Assembly (NCBI GenBank): GCA_022448955.1
Contig: JAKVCU010000074.1
Span: 15,026 to 52,328 of the forward strand
DNA length: 37,303 nt
Reading direction: 5' to 3'
Source of the DNA: Saprospiraceae bacterium
GTDB lineage: Bacteria > Bacteroidota > Bacteroidia > Chitinophagales > Saprospiraceae
A program made the position numbers and the translations under genes. Shown here one piece after another: positions 23,921 through 32,354 of the stretch. The notes beneath the pieces are model-generated. The model had not been told where the DNA came from. It made no database searches and worked only from the letters and a program-made list of their open reading frames with translations. The stretch's first letter is position 1, and every line of letters starts with the position of its first letter.

Positions 23921-23982
23921 GATGTAACGAATTAGGTTGTAAATTTTATTTTTCCCATAAGCTCCGAAAGGGGCTTTTTTTA
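23921..23982 (+). ncRNA. Candidate short RNA ending at a rho-independent terminator
   Basis: If the motif at 23896 is a promoter, transcription would start near 23921 and stop at the terminator 23960-23981, giving an RNA of about 60 bases. No ORF of useful length lies within it. The terminator has no other gene to serve, because mqnD already has its own terminator upstream and ald starts 200 bases later. Purely inferred. Confidence 0.3.
23960..23981 (+). terminator. Second rho-independent terminator, without an obvious gene
   Basis: AGCTCC (23960-23965) pairs with GGGGCT (23970-23975), with one U-G pair, around a GAAA tetraloop, followed by a run of seven T. Confidence 0.75.
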
Positions 23983-24190
23983 TTGGTGAAAAACGAAAAA
24001 GTACTTCAATAGCTAAATATACTTACCAATTATAGTTTTAGGTTAACATGGAATCTTTGCTATCCAATATAGCCTTTATGGAATAAAATATATTTCTACA
24101 TTTTTTTATCCCAAGAGGTGTATAAATAATCAGATTGCTTCTTATTTTTGCTCCGTTTATAAAATAACCTAACCAATAAAAAGTGAAATA

Positions 24191-25303
24191 ATGATTATTG
24201 GAGTACCAAAAGAGATAAAGCAAAGCGAAAACAGAGTAGCTTTGACACCCGCCGGTGCCTACGAATTATCAAAGCGAGGGCATGAGGTATATATTCAAAC
24301 CACCGCAGGAGTAGGAAGTGGTTTTGAAGATCAAGAGTACGTTTCTGCAGGAGCAAAAATTTTGCCTAGTATTGAGGCAGTATATGATATTGCAGAGATG
24401 ATTATTAAAGTAAAAGAACCTATTGCTGCTGAATACGACTTGATTAAATCGGATCAATTGGTATTTACTTACTTCCACTTTGCTTCATCTGAGCCATTAA
24501 CTAATGCAATGATCAAAAGTAATAGTGTCTGTTTGGCTTACGAAACGGTAGAAATGCCTGACCGTAGCTTACCTCTTTTAGTACCTATGTCAGAGGTAGC
24601 GGGAAGAATGGCCATCCAAGAAGGTGCAAAATACTTAGAAAAACCAGTGAAAGGACGTGGTGTATTGCTCGGTGGTGTACCTGGGGTTCCACCTGGGAAG
24701 GTAATGATTCTTGGAGGAGGAATTGTTGGTACACAAGCTGCAAAGATGGCTGCAGGACTCGGTGCACAAGTAACAATTTTGGATATTAGTCTCAATCGTC
24801 TTCGTTATTTAGCAGATATTATGCCTGCTAATGTCACCACTATGTATTCTAATGAATACAATATTCGAAAAATGATCAAGGATCATGATTTGATCGTAGG
24901 GGCTGTTTTAATTCCAGGGGCTAAAGCACCAAAACTGGTTTCGAAAGAGATGTTGAAAGAAATGCGTGCGGGTACGGTTTTAGTGGATGTAGCAGTTGAT
25001 CAAGGTGGTTGTATTGAAACTTGTAAGCCAACTACCCACGATGATCCTACTTTTATTATTGATGATGTCGTCCACTATTGTGTGGCTAATATGCCTGGGG
25101 CAGTACCTTACACTTCTACCATTGCATTGACTAATGCAACACTTCCTTACGCTATTCAGCTAGCAGAAAAGGGATGGAAGAAGGCATGTAGTGAAAACCA
25201 GCCATTAAAATTAGGCTTAAACGTTGTAAATGGCAAAGTTGTGTATAAAGGAGTTGCAGAGGCTTTCGATTTACCTTATGTAGAGGTAGATTCTTTATTT
25301 TAA
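24191..25303 (+). CDS. ald: Alanine dehydrogenase
   Basis: A 370-residue NAD-dependent enzyme that interconverts L-alanine and pyruvate plus ammonia. It opens with MIIGVPKEIKQSENRVALTP. Substrate-binding Lys is in MIIKVKEP and the catalytic His in FTYFHFASS. The Rossmann fold is KVMILGGGIVGTQAAKMAAGLG followed by the acidic strand end TILDIS. The C-terminal region has DVAVDQGGC and MPGAVPYTSTIALTNATLPY, all typical of Ald and absent from PntA transhydrogenase. Length matches the family. It is a monocistronic gene with a bidirectional terminator downstream. Confidence 0.96.
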   Translation: MIIGVPKEIKQSENRVALTPAGAYELSKRGHEVYIQTTAGVGSGFEDQEYVSAGAKILPSIEAVYDIAEMIIKVKEPIAAEYDLIKSDQLVFTYFHFASSEPLTNAMIKSNSVCLAYETVEMPDRSLPLLVPMSEVAGRMAIQEGAKYLEKPVKGRGVLLGGVPGVPPGKVMILGGGIVGTQAAKMAAGLGAQVTILDISLNRLRYLADIMPANVTTMYSNEYNIRKMIKDHDLIVGAVLIPGAKAPKLVSKEMLKEMRAGTVLVDVAVDQGGCIETCKPTTHDDPTFIIDDVVHYCVANMPGAVPYTSTIALTNATLPYAIQLAEKGWKKACSENQPLKLGLNVVNGKVVYKGVAEAFDLPYVEVDSLF

Positions 25304-25307
25304 TAAA

Positions 25308-25345
25308 AAACGGAGTCTTACTTTCTTTTCAGTAGGACTCCGTTT
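25308..25345. terminator. Bidirectional terminator between ald and the SPOR-domain protein gene
   Basis: AAACGGAGTC (25308-25317) and GACTCCGTTT (25336-25345) pair exactly, and the stem extends through TAC/GTA around a loop that includes TTTCTTTTCA. An A run before and T-rich sequence after give U tracts in both directions, serving both converging genes. Confidence 0.8.
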
Positions 25346-25385
25346 CTAGTTTCTCTTAGCATTTGTGGATTTGCTTAGCGCAAAC

Positions 25386-27755
25386 CTATTTGATTTTTAT
25401 TAATTCTCCATTTTCTTCTATTACTAAAAAGGCCGTGTTAAAGCCAGCTGACTTTGCTTTTCTCAAGGCGGTTCTTGCTTCATTTTCACTTTCAAATCCA
25501 GCTAAGTATTTCACAGTATACCTCCCTTTTCTGCGTTCTTCAATAGTACCTAAATCTCGAATAGAGCTTGGATCGAACCAGCGATCATCAGTATAAGCTG
25601 CTAATTGTACTTTATAAGGAGATGGACCCTTTGGTGTGAAGTTGTCGTTTTGACCTTTGTCGTTGGTCACTACACCTTCCTCCTTTACAATAAATGCTCC
25701 TGAATAGCCCTGTGATTTTGCTGCACTTAAGATTCGTTCTGCCTCAGATCTAGTACCATACACACCTACTCTAATTTTATATCTAGCGCCATCCTGTCGA
25801 TAATAAACTTGGCCTAAACTTTTTAAATTAGAAAAGCTTTCCAATACCGGTGATCCAATAGCTGCCACTTGAATGGAGTAACCCGATTGCATTACATTAT
25901 CACGATCTGGTTCTGGCTCAAAAGGATCATCACCTGGGTAAGGATCATTAGGATCAGTAATCGCATCATTAGGATTGATTGCCGTTGGTAATAAAGAGAT
26001 AATCCCCAAGATACCTTGCTCATTTTTTCCTTTTGTTCTTACATTTCGTTCTACTTCGCGATAACCTGGCCTAGAGTAACGAATGATATAGAATGAGTTG
26101 GGCAATAAGGCTAAACCATAATCGCCATTGATATCGGTCTGACCTCTTGTAGTAGAATTAGTTGCAGTATTGGTGGCTATTACGGTAACCCCAGCAACTG
26201 CTTGACGACTAGTGTAGCTTACAATACGACCCAAGTATTCTTCACCAATCTTACTCAGAGTCACTTCAATTTCTCTATTTTGGCGCAAGCCTGCAGTGGT
26301 TACCCTTACGGTGTTCGTATTATAACCGTCTTTTTGGACCACCACATTGCAATCTAAGCCTTGTACGGCTTGGAAACTGTACAAACCAGCACCGTCTGTA
26401 CGGTAGGTTCCTTCCTTACAGTCGGAAAAATCAATTAAAGCATTAGATAAAGGACGACCATCTGCTGCATTTTTTACTCGAATAACTATATTGTCTGCTG
26501 ATTTAAATACTTTATATACATCTTCATTTCCCCTTCCACCAGCACGGTTTGATGTTAAATAACCCTGATTCTTAAAGCTATCGTAGACGAAATTGTAATC
26601 ATCTCTTGGAGAGTTTACAGCATTGCCCAAGTGGAATATTCTAGAGAAGCGTTGACCTGAACGCTCTGCTCTAAACACATCATATCCACCAAAGCCAGGA
26701 TGCCAGTCAGAAGAGAAAAATAAATTATTACCATCAAAGAATGGAGAAATTTCATCCCCTGGAGAATTTACTACAGGGCCTAAATTTTCAGGAGCGGTCC
26801 AACGACCATTTAGGTAATAGGATACGTACAGGTCATAACCACCATATCCATCAGCACGATCGGAAGAGAAATATAAGGCATTTCCGTCAGGGGAAAAAGT
26901 AGGAAAACCAGTATTATAATTGGGGCTATTGAAAGGGTAAGCACGAGCATCCACCCAATCCCCATTCGCATTCACTTGAGCAACATAGAGACTAAGCTCC
27001 ATACCACTAGTAGCGATATGACGAGTACCATCTACGAAATTATTCTTGGTGTAAACCACCGTTTTATAATCTGGTGAAAAGGCCAAAGGCCCAACATTGT
27101 ACTCATTTTTGAGGCTGTTTTTCATAAAAATGGCTTGCTGTAAGAAGCCATTATCACCCGGTTTTGCGCGGAATAGTTGATTGTAAGCCTTTCCGGTCCA
27201 ACTAGAGCTGGAACGCTGAATATCCGTTCGAGCAGAGGAGAAAATGACTTGATCACCATAAAAAGTAACTCCAAAATCAGAAGAAGAAGAATTTATAAAC
27301 TCATTAGAAACTAAGTAGGAAGAACCAATCCCTAATTGTGATTTTGCGAAATTACAATTATCAGCATAGTGTTTGCCAATCATATTATTGACGCGCGCAT
27401 AATTCATGAACAGGTTATATGCCTCGTCGTACCTTCCTAATGCCATCATCACTTTACCATAGTCGAGGTAAGCAATAGGATCCACCTTATTTTGACCTAT
27501 AGCTCGATCATAAAATTCTCTAGCTTTTTCCATTTGATTCAAATGACGGTAGCTGTCTGCCACTTTAACCAAAATATCTGGATTATTGGGACGCCTTTGA
27601 AGGATCTTCATATAAGACTGTATCGCCAAATTATAAGCATGAAGCTCATACTCTTTATTGGCTCTACGTAGGTCAGTAAGATTTTGGGCCTGTAGAAAAC
27701 AAACAAAAAATGAAAGAATAATGGTGCTTAATAGGACCCTGCTAGATATTTTCAT
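25386..27755 (-). CDS. PorE-like envelope protein: TPR, PD40 propeller, carboxypeptidase-like domains, two SPOR domains
   Basis: A 789-residue exported protein. Signal peptide at residues 1-24 (LLSTIILSFFVCFLQAQ). TPR repeats about 28-150 (YNLAIQSYMKILQRRPNN, AIAYLDYGK-like blades). PD40 propeller about 165-420 (FSPDGNALYFSSDRADGYGG, FFDGNNLFFSSDWHPGFGG, YLTSNRAGGRGNEDVY). Two carboxypeptidase-regulatory-like domains about 425-595 are followed by an acidic Pro/Asp linker (DPNDPYPGDDPFEPEPD). Two tandem SPOR domains close the protein (YSIQVAAIGS..., YKVQLAAYTD...), each able to bind denuded septal peptidoglycan. The architecture copies PorE-type proteins with SPOR replacing OmpA. The ATG at 27755 is preferred over an in-frame TTG at 27761. 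Confidence 0.88.
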   Translation of the reverse strand: MKISSRVLLSTIILSFFVCFLQAQNLTDLRRANKEYELHAYNLAIQSYMKILQRRPNNPDILVKVADSYRHLNQMEKAREFYDRAIGQNKVDPIAYLDYGKVMMALGRYDEAYNLFMNYARVNNMIGKHYADNCNFAKSQLGIGSSYLVSNEFINSSSSDFGVTFYGDQVIFSSARTDIQRSSSSWTGKAYNQLFRAKPGDNGFLQQAIFMKNSLKNEYNVGPLAFSPDYKTVVYTKNNFVDGTRHIATSGMELSLYVAQVNANGDWVDARAYPFNSPNYNTGFPTFSPDGNALYFSSDRADGYGGYDLYVSYYLNGRWTAPENLGPVVNSPGDEISPFFDGNNLFFSSDWHPGFGGYDVFRAERSGQRFSRIFHLGNAVNSPRDDYNFVYDSFKNQGYLTSNRAGGRGNEDVYKVFKSADNIVIRVKNAADGRPLSNALIDFSDCKEGTYRTDGAGLYSFQAVQGLDCNVVVQKDGYNTNTVRVTTAGLRQNREIEVTLSKIGEEYLGRIVSYTSRQAVAGVTVIATNTATNSTTRGQTDINGDYGLALLPNSFYIIRYSRPGYREVERNVRTKGKNEQGILGIISLLPTAINPNDAITDPNDPYPGDDPFEPEPDRDNVMQSGYSIQVAAIGSPVLESFSNLKSLGQVYYRQDGARYKIRVGVYGTRSEAERILSAAKSQGYSGAFIVKEEGVVTNDKGQNDNFTPKGPSPYKVQLAAYTDDRWFDPSSIRDLGTIEERRKGRYTVKYLAGFESENEARTALRKAKSAGFNTAFLVIEENGELIKIK

Positions 27756-27831
27756 TTGCAAAATTTTTTTCCTTTATTCATACTTGTAATTATCCCTTCC
27801 AATTATTGGATACGAATAATTATGCCAATCG

Positions 27832-27839
27832 CAAATTTA
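27832..27839 (-). promoter_or_regulatory. -7 box for the SPOR-domain protein gene
   Basis: TAAATTTG on the minus strand matches TAnnTTTG, 76 bases before the ATG at 27755. There is no clear partner box. Confidence 0.3.
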
Positions 27840-28175
27840 CAATTATATTCAAAAACGAAATATTTAATCTAAATAATTGCCTAGAATAGCAAGCTTAATC
27901 AATTCTTAACGAATTCAAACACTTTTTAATCCAATCATAATCGATTAGAAAGCTTACTCTGGCATTGTGGTTGGGCAGCCTAGACTGCTATTTTGGTTGG
28001 TATTAGATGAAAAGTAAGATTTTTCATCTATTTACACCTTAAAAGTAATCCTAATTTGATTCAAAAGCAAAAAAATGCAAGAATAGAAGCAAAAAAATTA
28101 CATAAATGATTACTTTCTTTATCCTTTTGAATGGGAATTTGTCTTTATTTCAATTTTTTAAAAGAGGAGAATCGG

Positions 28176-28183
28176 TATATTTG
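28176..28183 (+). promoter_or_regulatory. -7 box of mutS
   Basis: TATATTTG matches TAnnTTTG and lies 22 bases before the TTG start chosen for mutS. The sequence 20 bases upstream is T-rich but lacks a clean TTTG. Confidence 0.4.
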
Positions 28184-28205
28184 TTCTCTTAAACTATACA
28201 ATGCT

Positions 28206-30842
28206 TTGGCGAAAAAGAAATCTACAGATAAAAAGAAAAAGGTGACGCCTCTAATGCGTCAGTATTTTCAAGTTAAATCCAAGCATCCTGATGCTATCCT
28301 CTTATTCAGAGTAGGTGATTTTTATGAGACTTTTGGAGAAGATGCAGTCACAGCCTCTAAAGTATTGGGTATTATCCTCACTGCCAGAAATAATGGTGGT
28401 AGTAATATAGAGTTGGCAGGCTTTCCACATCATTCCATGGATATTTATCTTCCTCGTTTAGTAAAGGCAGGTTACCGAGTGGCCATTTGTGAACAATTGG
28501 AGAAACCCAGCCCTCAAAAAAAGATCGTTAGGAGGGGAGTTACTGAAATAGTAACTCCTGGTGTGGCCATTGACGATAAATTGTTGGATCATAAATCTAA
28601 TAACTACTTAGCTTCTGTAGCTTTTGGAAAACGCGATCATTATGGGCTTAGCTTTTTAGATGTTTCAACGGGAGAGTTTTTGGTTTGTGAAGGAGAACAA
28701 GCTTATATCGATAAATTATTGCAGAGCTTCAAACCTTCTGAAATCATCCTTCCTAAAGATCGGTTAAAAACATTCACTCAGGCTTTTGGCGATCGTTTTT
28801 ATACTTTTTGTCTAGATGAATGGGTCTATACTTCTGATTTTACTCGTGAGAAATTATTAGATCAATTTGAAGTGCAAAACCTGAAAGGGTTTGGCGTTGA
28901 AGGATTAGAATATGCACAGGTAGCAGCAGGTGCGACGCTGCACTATTTAGCTACGACTGAAAATAAGAACTTAAGGCATATTACGAGCATTAGTCGTATT
29001 CAACAAGAAAACTACGTTTGGCTTGATCGCTTTACTATCCGAAATTTAGAGTTGATTTATAGTCCTCACGAAAGTGGCGTTCCTTTAATTAAAATATTGG
29101 ATCATACCTCTTCTCCGATGGGAGCACGCTTGCTGAAAAAGTGGGTGGTATTACCTTTACTTTCGCAAAATGCAATTGAGGGTAGATTAGATATTGTTAG
29201 TCATTTTTATGATCATCAAGCCTTAAGTGACGAAATTGAACAATACATTTGCCAAATTGGAGATTTAGAACGCTTGATTTCCAAAGTCCCACTTGGAAAA
29301 ATCAATCCAAGAGAAGTCGTACAACTAAAAAGAGCACTAGAACTGCTGACCCCAATTCAGCTGCTTTTGAGTGAAAGCGATAAAGAAAAGCTCGTACAAA
29401 TGGCAGAGCGTATTAATCCATGTGAGCAATTGCAAAATATTATTCAAGAACAATTAGTAGATGAACCACCAGTTAATTTGAATAAAGGAAATGTTATTGC
29501 AGATGGGGTGAATGAGGATTTGGATGAATACCGTAATATTGTTAGAAACAGCAAAGAAATACTTCTGAAAATTCAAGAAAGAGAAATTCAGAAAACAGGG
29601 ATCACTAATTTGAAGATTGGCTTTAATAATGTCTTTGGCTATTATCTAGAAGTCACCAATAAACATAAGGATAATGTACCTGAAGAATGGACTCGCAAAC
29701 AAACCCTTACCAATTCAGAGCGCTATATTACCCAAGAATTAAAAGAATTAGAAACTAAAATTTTAGTTGCTCAAGATAAAATTGGAGAGCTAGAAGAACG
29801 ATTGTTCGCTGAACTCGTCCAAGTTCTTGTAGAATATATATACCCTGTACAACACAATGCAAATATTATCGCAAGGATTGATTGCTTATTATCCTTCGCT
29901 AAAGTGGCTAAAAAGAATCGCTATTGCCGACCGGAAATTAATGATAAATTAGTCATTGATATCAAAGATGGTCGCCATCCGGTCATTGAACAACAGCTCC
30001 CAATTGGGGAAAGCTTCGTTCCGAATGATGTGTTGCTTGATCATCAAGAACAACAAATTTTGATGATCACAGGCCCAAATATGGCTGGTAAATCAGCGCT
30101 TTTGAGACAAACAGCCCTAATCGTACTCATGGCCCAAATGGGTGGTTTTGTTCCAGCAGCTTCTGCAAAGATTGGACTCATTGATAAGGTATTCACCAGG
30201 GTAGGCGCCTCTGATAACATCTCCTCAGGTGAATCTACTTTTATGGTAGAAATGAACGAAACAGCCAGTATTATGAATAATATTTCGGATCGTTCATTGA
30301 TCTTATTAGATGAAATTGGCAGAGGGACTAGTACTTATGATGGAATTTCTATCGCTTGGTCAATTGCAGAGTATTTGCATAGCAATGGAAATGCAAGGCC
30401 TAAAACCTTATTCGCCACCCACTACCACGAGTTGAATGAATTAGCTAATAAATTTTCTAGAATTAAAAATTTTAATATTGCAACTAAAGAGATAGGGCAA
30501 AAGGTCATCTTTTTACGCAAATTAGTGGCAGGAGGAAGTCAGCACAGTTTTGGTATTCATGTGGCGAAAATGGCAGGTATGCCGCGAAGTATTGTGGAAC
30601 GCGCTAGTCATATTTTGAAACAATTAGAACAAAAATCGATAGAACAAGAGGGGGTGCAATCCGCTAAACCTAATACACAGCAAATTTCAACAGATGCGCT
30701 GCAGCTTAGTATTTTTGAAACAGTTGATCCAACAGCTGGTAAAATTAAAGAAGCATTAGTTGATGTCAATATCAATTCAATGACACCTATTGATTGTATG
30801 ATGAAGCTGAATGAATTAAAACAACTGCTCGAAGAGGAATAA
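28206..30842 (+). CDS. mutS: DNA mismatch repair protein MutS
   Basis: Recognises mismatches and small loops and recruits MutL. The mismatch-binding Phe-x-Glu is in LLFRVGDFYETFGEDA near the N-terminus. The connector, lever and clamp domains follow. The ATPase has Walker A GPNMAGKSALLRQ, Walker B LILLDEIGRGTSTYDG and the signature region DNISSGESTFMVEM. ATHYHELNEL and the dimerisation helix-turn-helix HVAKMAGMPRSIVERA follow. The start at TTG 28206 gives MAKKKSTDKKKKVTPLMRQY, which fits MutS proteins of the phylum. An ATG at 28131 would add 25 unrelated residues across a promoter box. Full length is about 878 residues, normal for MutS1. No mutL is nearby. Confidence 0.96.
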   Translation: MAKKKSTDKKKKVTPLMRQYFQVKSKHPDAILLFRVGDFYETFGEDAVTASKVLGIILTARNNGGSNIELAGFPHHSMDIYLPRLVKAGYRVAICEQLEKPSPQKKIVRRGVTEIVTPGVAIDDKLLDHKSNNYLASVAFGKRDHYGLSFLDVSTGEFLVCEGEQAYIDKLLQSFKPSEIILPKDRLKTFTQAFGDRFYTFCLDEWVYTSDFTREKLLDQFEVQNLKGFGVEGLEYAQVAAGATLHYLATTENKNLRHITSISRIQQENYVWLDRFTIRNLELIYSPHESGVPLIKILDHTSSPMGARLLKKWVVLPLLSQNAIEGRLDIVSHFYDHQALSDEIEQYICQIGDLERLISKVPLGKINPREVVQLKRALELLTPIQLLLSESDKEKLVQMAERINPCEQLQNIIQEQLVDEPPVNLNKGNVIADGVNEDLDEYRNIVRNSKEILLKIQEREIQKTGITNLKIGFNNVFGYYLEVTNKHKDNVPEEWTRKQTLTNSERYITQELKELETKILVAQDKIGELEERLFAELVQVLVEYIYPVQHNANIIARIDCLLSFAKVAKKNRYCRPEINDKLVIDIKDGRHPVIEQQLPIGESFVPNDVLLDHQEQQILMITGPNMAGKSALLRQTALIVLMAQMGGFVPAASAKIGLIDKVFTRVGASDNISSGESTFMVEMNETASIMNNISDRSLILLDEIGRGTSTYDGISIAWSIAEYLHSNGNARPKTLFATHYHELNELANKFSRIKNFNIATKEIGQKVIFLRKLVAGGSQHSFGIHVAKMAGMPRSIVERASHILKQLEQKSIEQEGVQSAKPNTQQISTDALQLSIFETVDPTAGKIKEALVDVNINSMTPIDCMMKLNELKQLLEEE

Positions 30843-31352
30843 AAATGCCTTTATGACGAGAGGATTATCCTTGCTTAAGGAAAGGTACACTTTTAAAAGC
30901 TTTTCCTGGCAAAGATGAAGTGATTATACTAAAGCAAAAATGGGTGTTATTCAGAAACCTAAACACAGAATTTCAATACTTTAGCACGAATTTAGGCGAA
31001 AGCCTACTTCTATCTAATTCATTTATTTGGATGACTATAAATTGGGAAGTCACCTGGATATAAAGTAATGGAAGTCTGTTAGATTATTTGTAGCTCCAGC
31101 TGTAATAGGCAGTAGTTTATTGGGTGCCAAATACTCCAGTTCTTTTGGTTCCGTCTTTGCGAAATAGATACAAAGCTTGATATTTTAACTGTTCTCATAA
31201 GGTCGCTATTTTTTAAGCAAGCTAGGTACAGAAATAATACGAATTGATTGCCAGAAGAGCATAGCATTGTACACCCGAAAATAACTGGGGCTAGGCAGTC
31301 GGCAGATATTCGGAATACTGCATTTTGCAAACAGTAGAAAAATTTTAAATTT
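30843..31352. other. 510-base intergenic region between mutS and dapB
   Basis: I see no gene, RNA or clear promoter here. A small TCCTT/AAGGA hairpin sits at about 30868-30881. An 83-codon minus-strand frame (31079-31330) shows no recognisable features and is probably chance. No copy of the interspersed repeat is present. Confidence 0.5.
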
Positions 31353-32069
31353 ATGAATATTGCATTATTGGGTTATGGGAAAATGGGTAAGACTATTGAC
31401 GAACTAGCTAGCCGTATGGGGCATAAGGTCGTCCTTAAGATCAATGCAGATAATGCCCATGAACGAAGCGTAAAAAACATTAAAAATGCAGATGTAGCAA
31501 TTGAGTTTTCAAGGCCAGAAACAGCTTTTGATAATGTACAATTTTGTATCCAGAATGGGGTTCCAGTAGTTAGTGGTACTACTGCTTGGCTAGATCAGAT
31601 GGAAGCGGCCAAAGTACTTTGCCGCAAACAAGGAGGTGCATTTTTTTATGCATCAAATTTTAGTGTCGGGGTAAATATCTTTTTTGCTCTGAACCGTTAT
31701 CTTGCAGAGATGATGCGTAACCAAGAATCCTATGAAGTAAAAATGACGGAAATACATCATACGCAGAAATTGGATGCACCCAGTGGTACTGCTATTTCAT
31801 TAGCAAAGGATATTCTTCAAAAGTTAGACCGTAAAACAGAATGGATAAATAAAAAAACAACAGAAAGTAGTAAATTGGAAATCACTTCCGAAAGGGTAGA
31901 AGAGGTACCTGGTACGCATTTAGTTCAATATCTTTCTCCAATTGATCAGATTGATATTCAGCATATTGCACACTCAAGAGAAGGTTTTGCTAGAGGCGCT
32001 ATCCTGGCAGCAGAATGGCTGATTGGGAAGGAAGGATACTTTGAAATGAGTGATTTATTAGGTTTTTAA
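31353..32069 (+). CDS. dapB: 4-hydroxy-tetrahydrodipicolinate reductase
   Basis: The 238-residue second enzyme of the diaminopimelate/lysine branch, reducing 4-hydroxy-tetrahydrodipicolinate with NAD(P)H. The Rossmann start is MNIALLGYGKMGKTI, followed by GVPVVSGTTAW. The catalytic and substrate region is EIHHTQKLDAPSGTAISLAKD, containing the conserved His pair and Lys. The C-terminal SREGFARGAILAAEWL fits the family. Length is normal for the short DapB of Bacteroidota. It is preceded by a long gene-free stretch and followed after about ten bases by repeat copy C. It complements aspartokinase at 4351, although the two are far apart. Confidence 0.95.
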   Translation: MNIALLGYGKMGKTIDELASRMGHKVVLKINADNAHERSVKNIKNADVAIEFSRPETAFDNVQFCIQNGVPVVSGTTAWLDQMEAAKVLCRKQGGAFFYASNFSVGVNIFFALNRYLAEMMRNQESYEVKMTEIHHTQKLDAPSGTAISLAKDILQKLDRKTEWINKKTTESSKLEITSERVEEVPGTHLVQYLSPIDQIDIQHIAHSREGFARGAILAAEWLIGKEGYFEMSDLLGF

Positions 32070-32078
32070 ACTAAAATC

Positions 32079-32260
32079 TAATAAGTAGTTTGCCCGAAAT
32101 CTTGCCTGCGCAGGCTGGAATTGGTACAATGAAATTTCGGCCACAGGCTGAAAGGGTTACGTTCGCTCAAAAATCATGCGTAACTTTGCTGTCCTCAATT
32201 ACATATAATTTTCGAGGGAACAATTTTATGGTACAAGCAATTTTGTTTAGGCACTTAGGA
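32079..32260 (+). repeat. Interspersed repeat family, copy C (long form)
   Basis: About 182 bases starting ten bases after the dapB stop. The left end (TAATAAGTAGTT) and right end (GGCACTTAGG) are diverged. The internal parts align with copy B: the GGCTGGAATT/AATTTCGGCC hairpin (32113-32142), the ATGCGTAACTTT block, the AATTACATATAATTTTCGAGG block and ACAAGCAATTTTG (32233-32245). Unlike copy B it contains GCCTGCGCAGGC, a perfect 12-base palindrome. A 66-codon frame across it is not a gene. Confidence 0.75.
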
Positions 32261-32354
32261 AGTGAAAAGTTGAACATAGTATTGTTTTAATAATAAGTAT
32301 TGAGAGCGTGTATTTTATTGCTACTTTATGCCTAAACTAACCAACTTATAAAAT

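Larger units (their letters stand above)
23782..24190. other. Intergenic region between mqnD and ald
   Basis: 409 bases containing two tandem terminators (23830 and 23960) with a possible promoter and short RNA between them. Bases 23982-24190 should hold the ald promoter, but I cannot identify a clear TAnnTTTG there. Confidence 0.5.
27756..28205. other. Divergent intergenic region before mutS
   Basis: 450 bases. It holds the promoter box above and a perfect ten-base hairpin, TAGATGAAAA (28004-28013) with TTTTCATCTA (28021-28030) and a seven-base loop. The likely mutS promoter box is at 28176. A reading frame from an ATG at 28131 leads into mutS, but its first 25 codons (FNFLKEENRYICSLKL region) lie over that promoter and are probably not translated. 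Confidence 0.5.

Noticed and set aside
27966-27980. TGGCATTGTGGTTGG upstream of mutS as a sigma-54 promoter
   Set aside because: The -24 part fits but the -12 part is TTGG without the needed GC, and a vegetative -7 box lies closer to mutS.
31079-31330. 83-codon minus-strand frame between mutS and dapB
   Set aside because: Low-information composition, no start context or family similarity that I can see; the region is reported as gene-free.
32090-32290. 66-codon + strand frame over repeat copy C
   Set aside because: It follows the repeat sequence, and the aligned region in copy B does not keep the frame, so it is not a gene.
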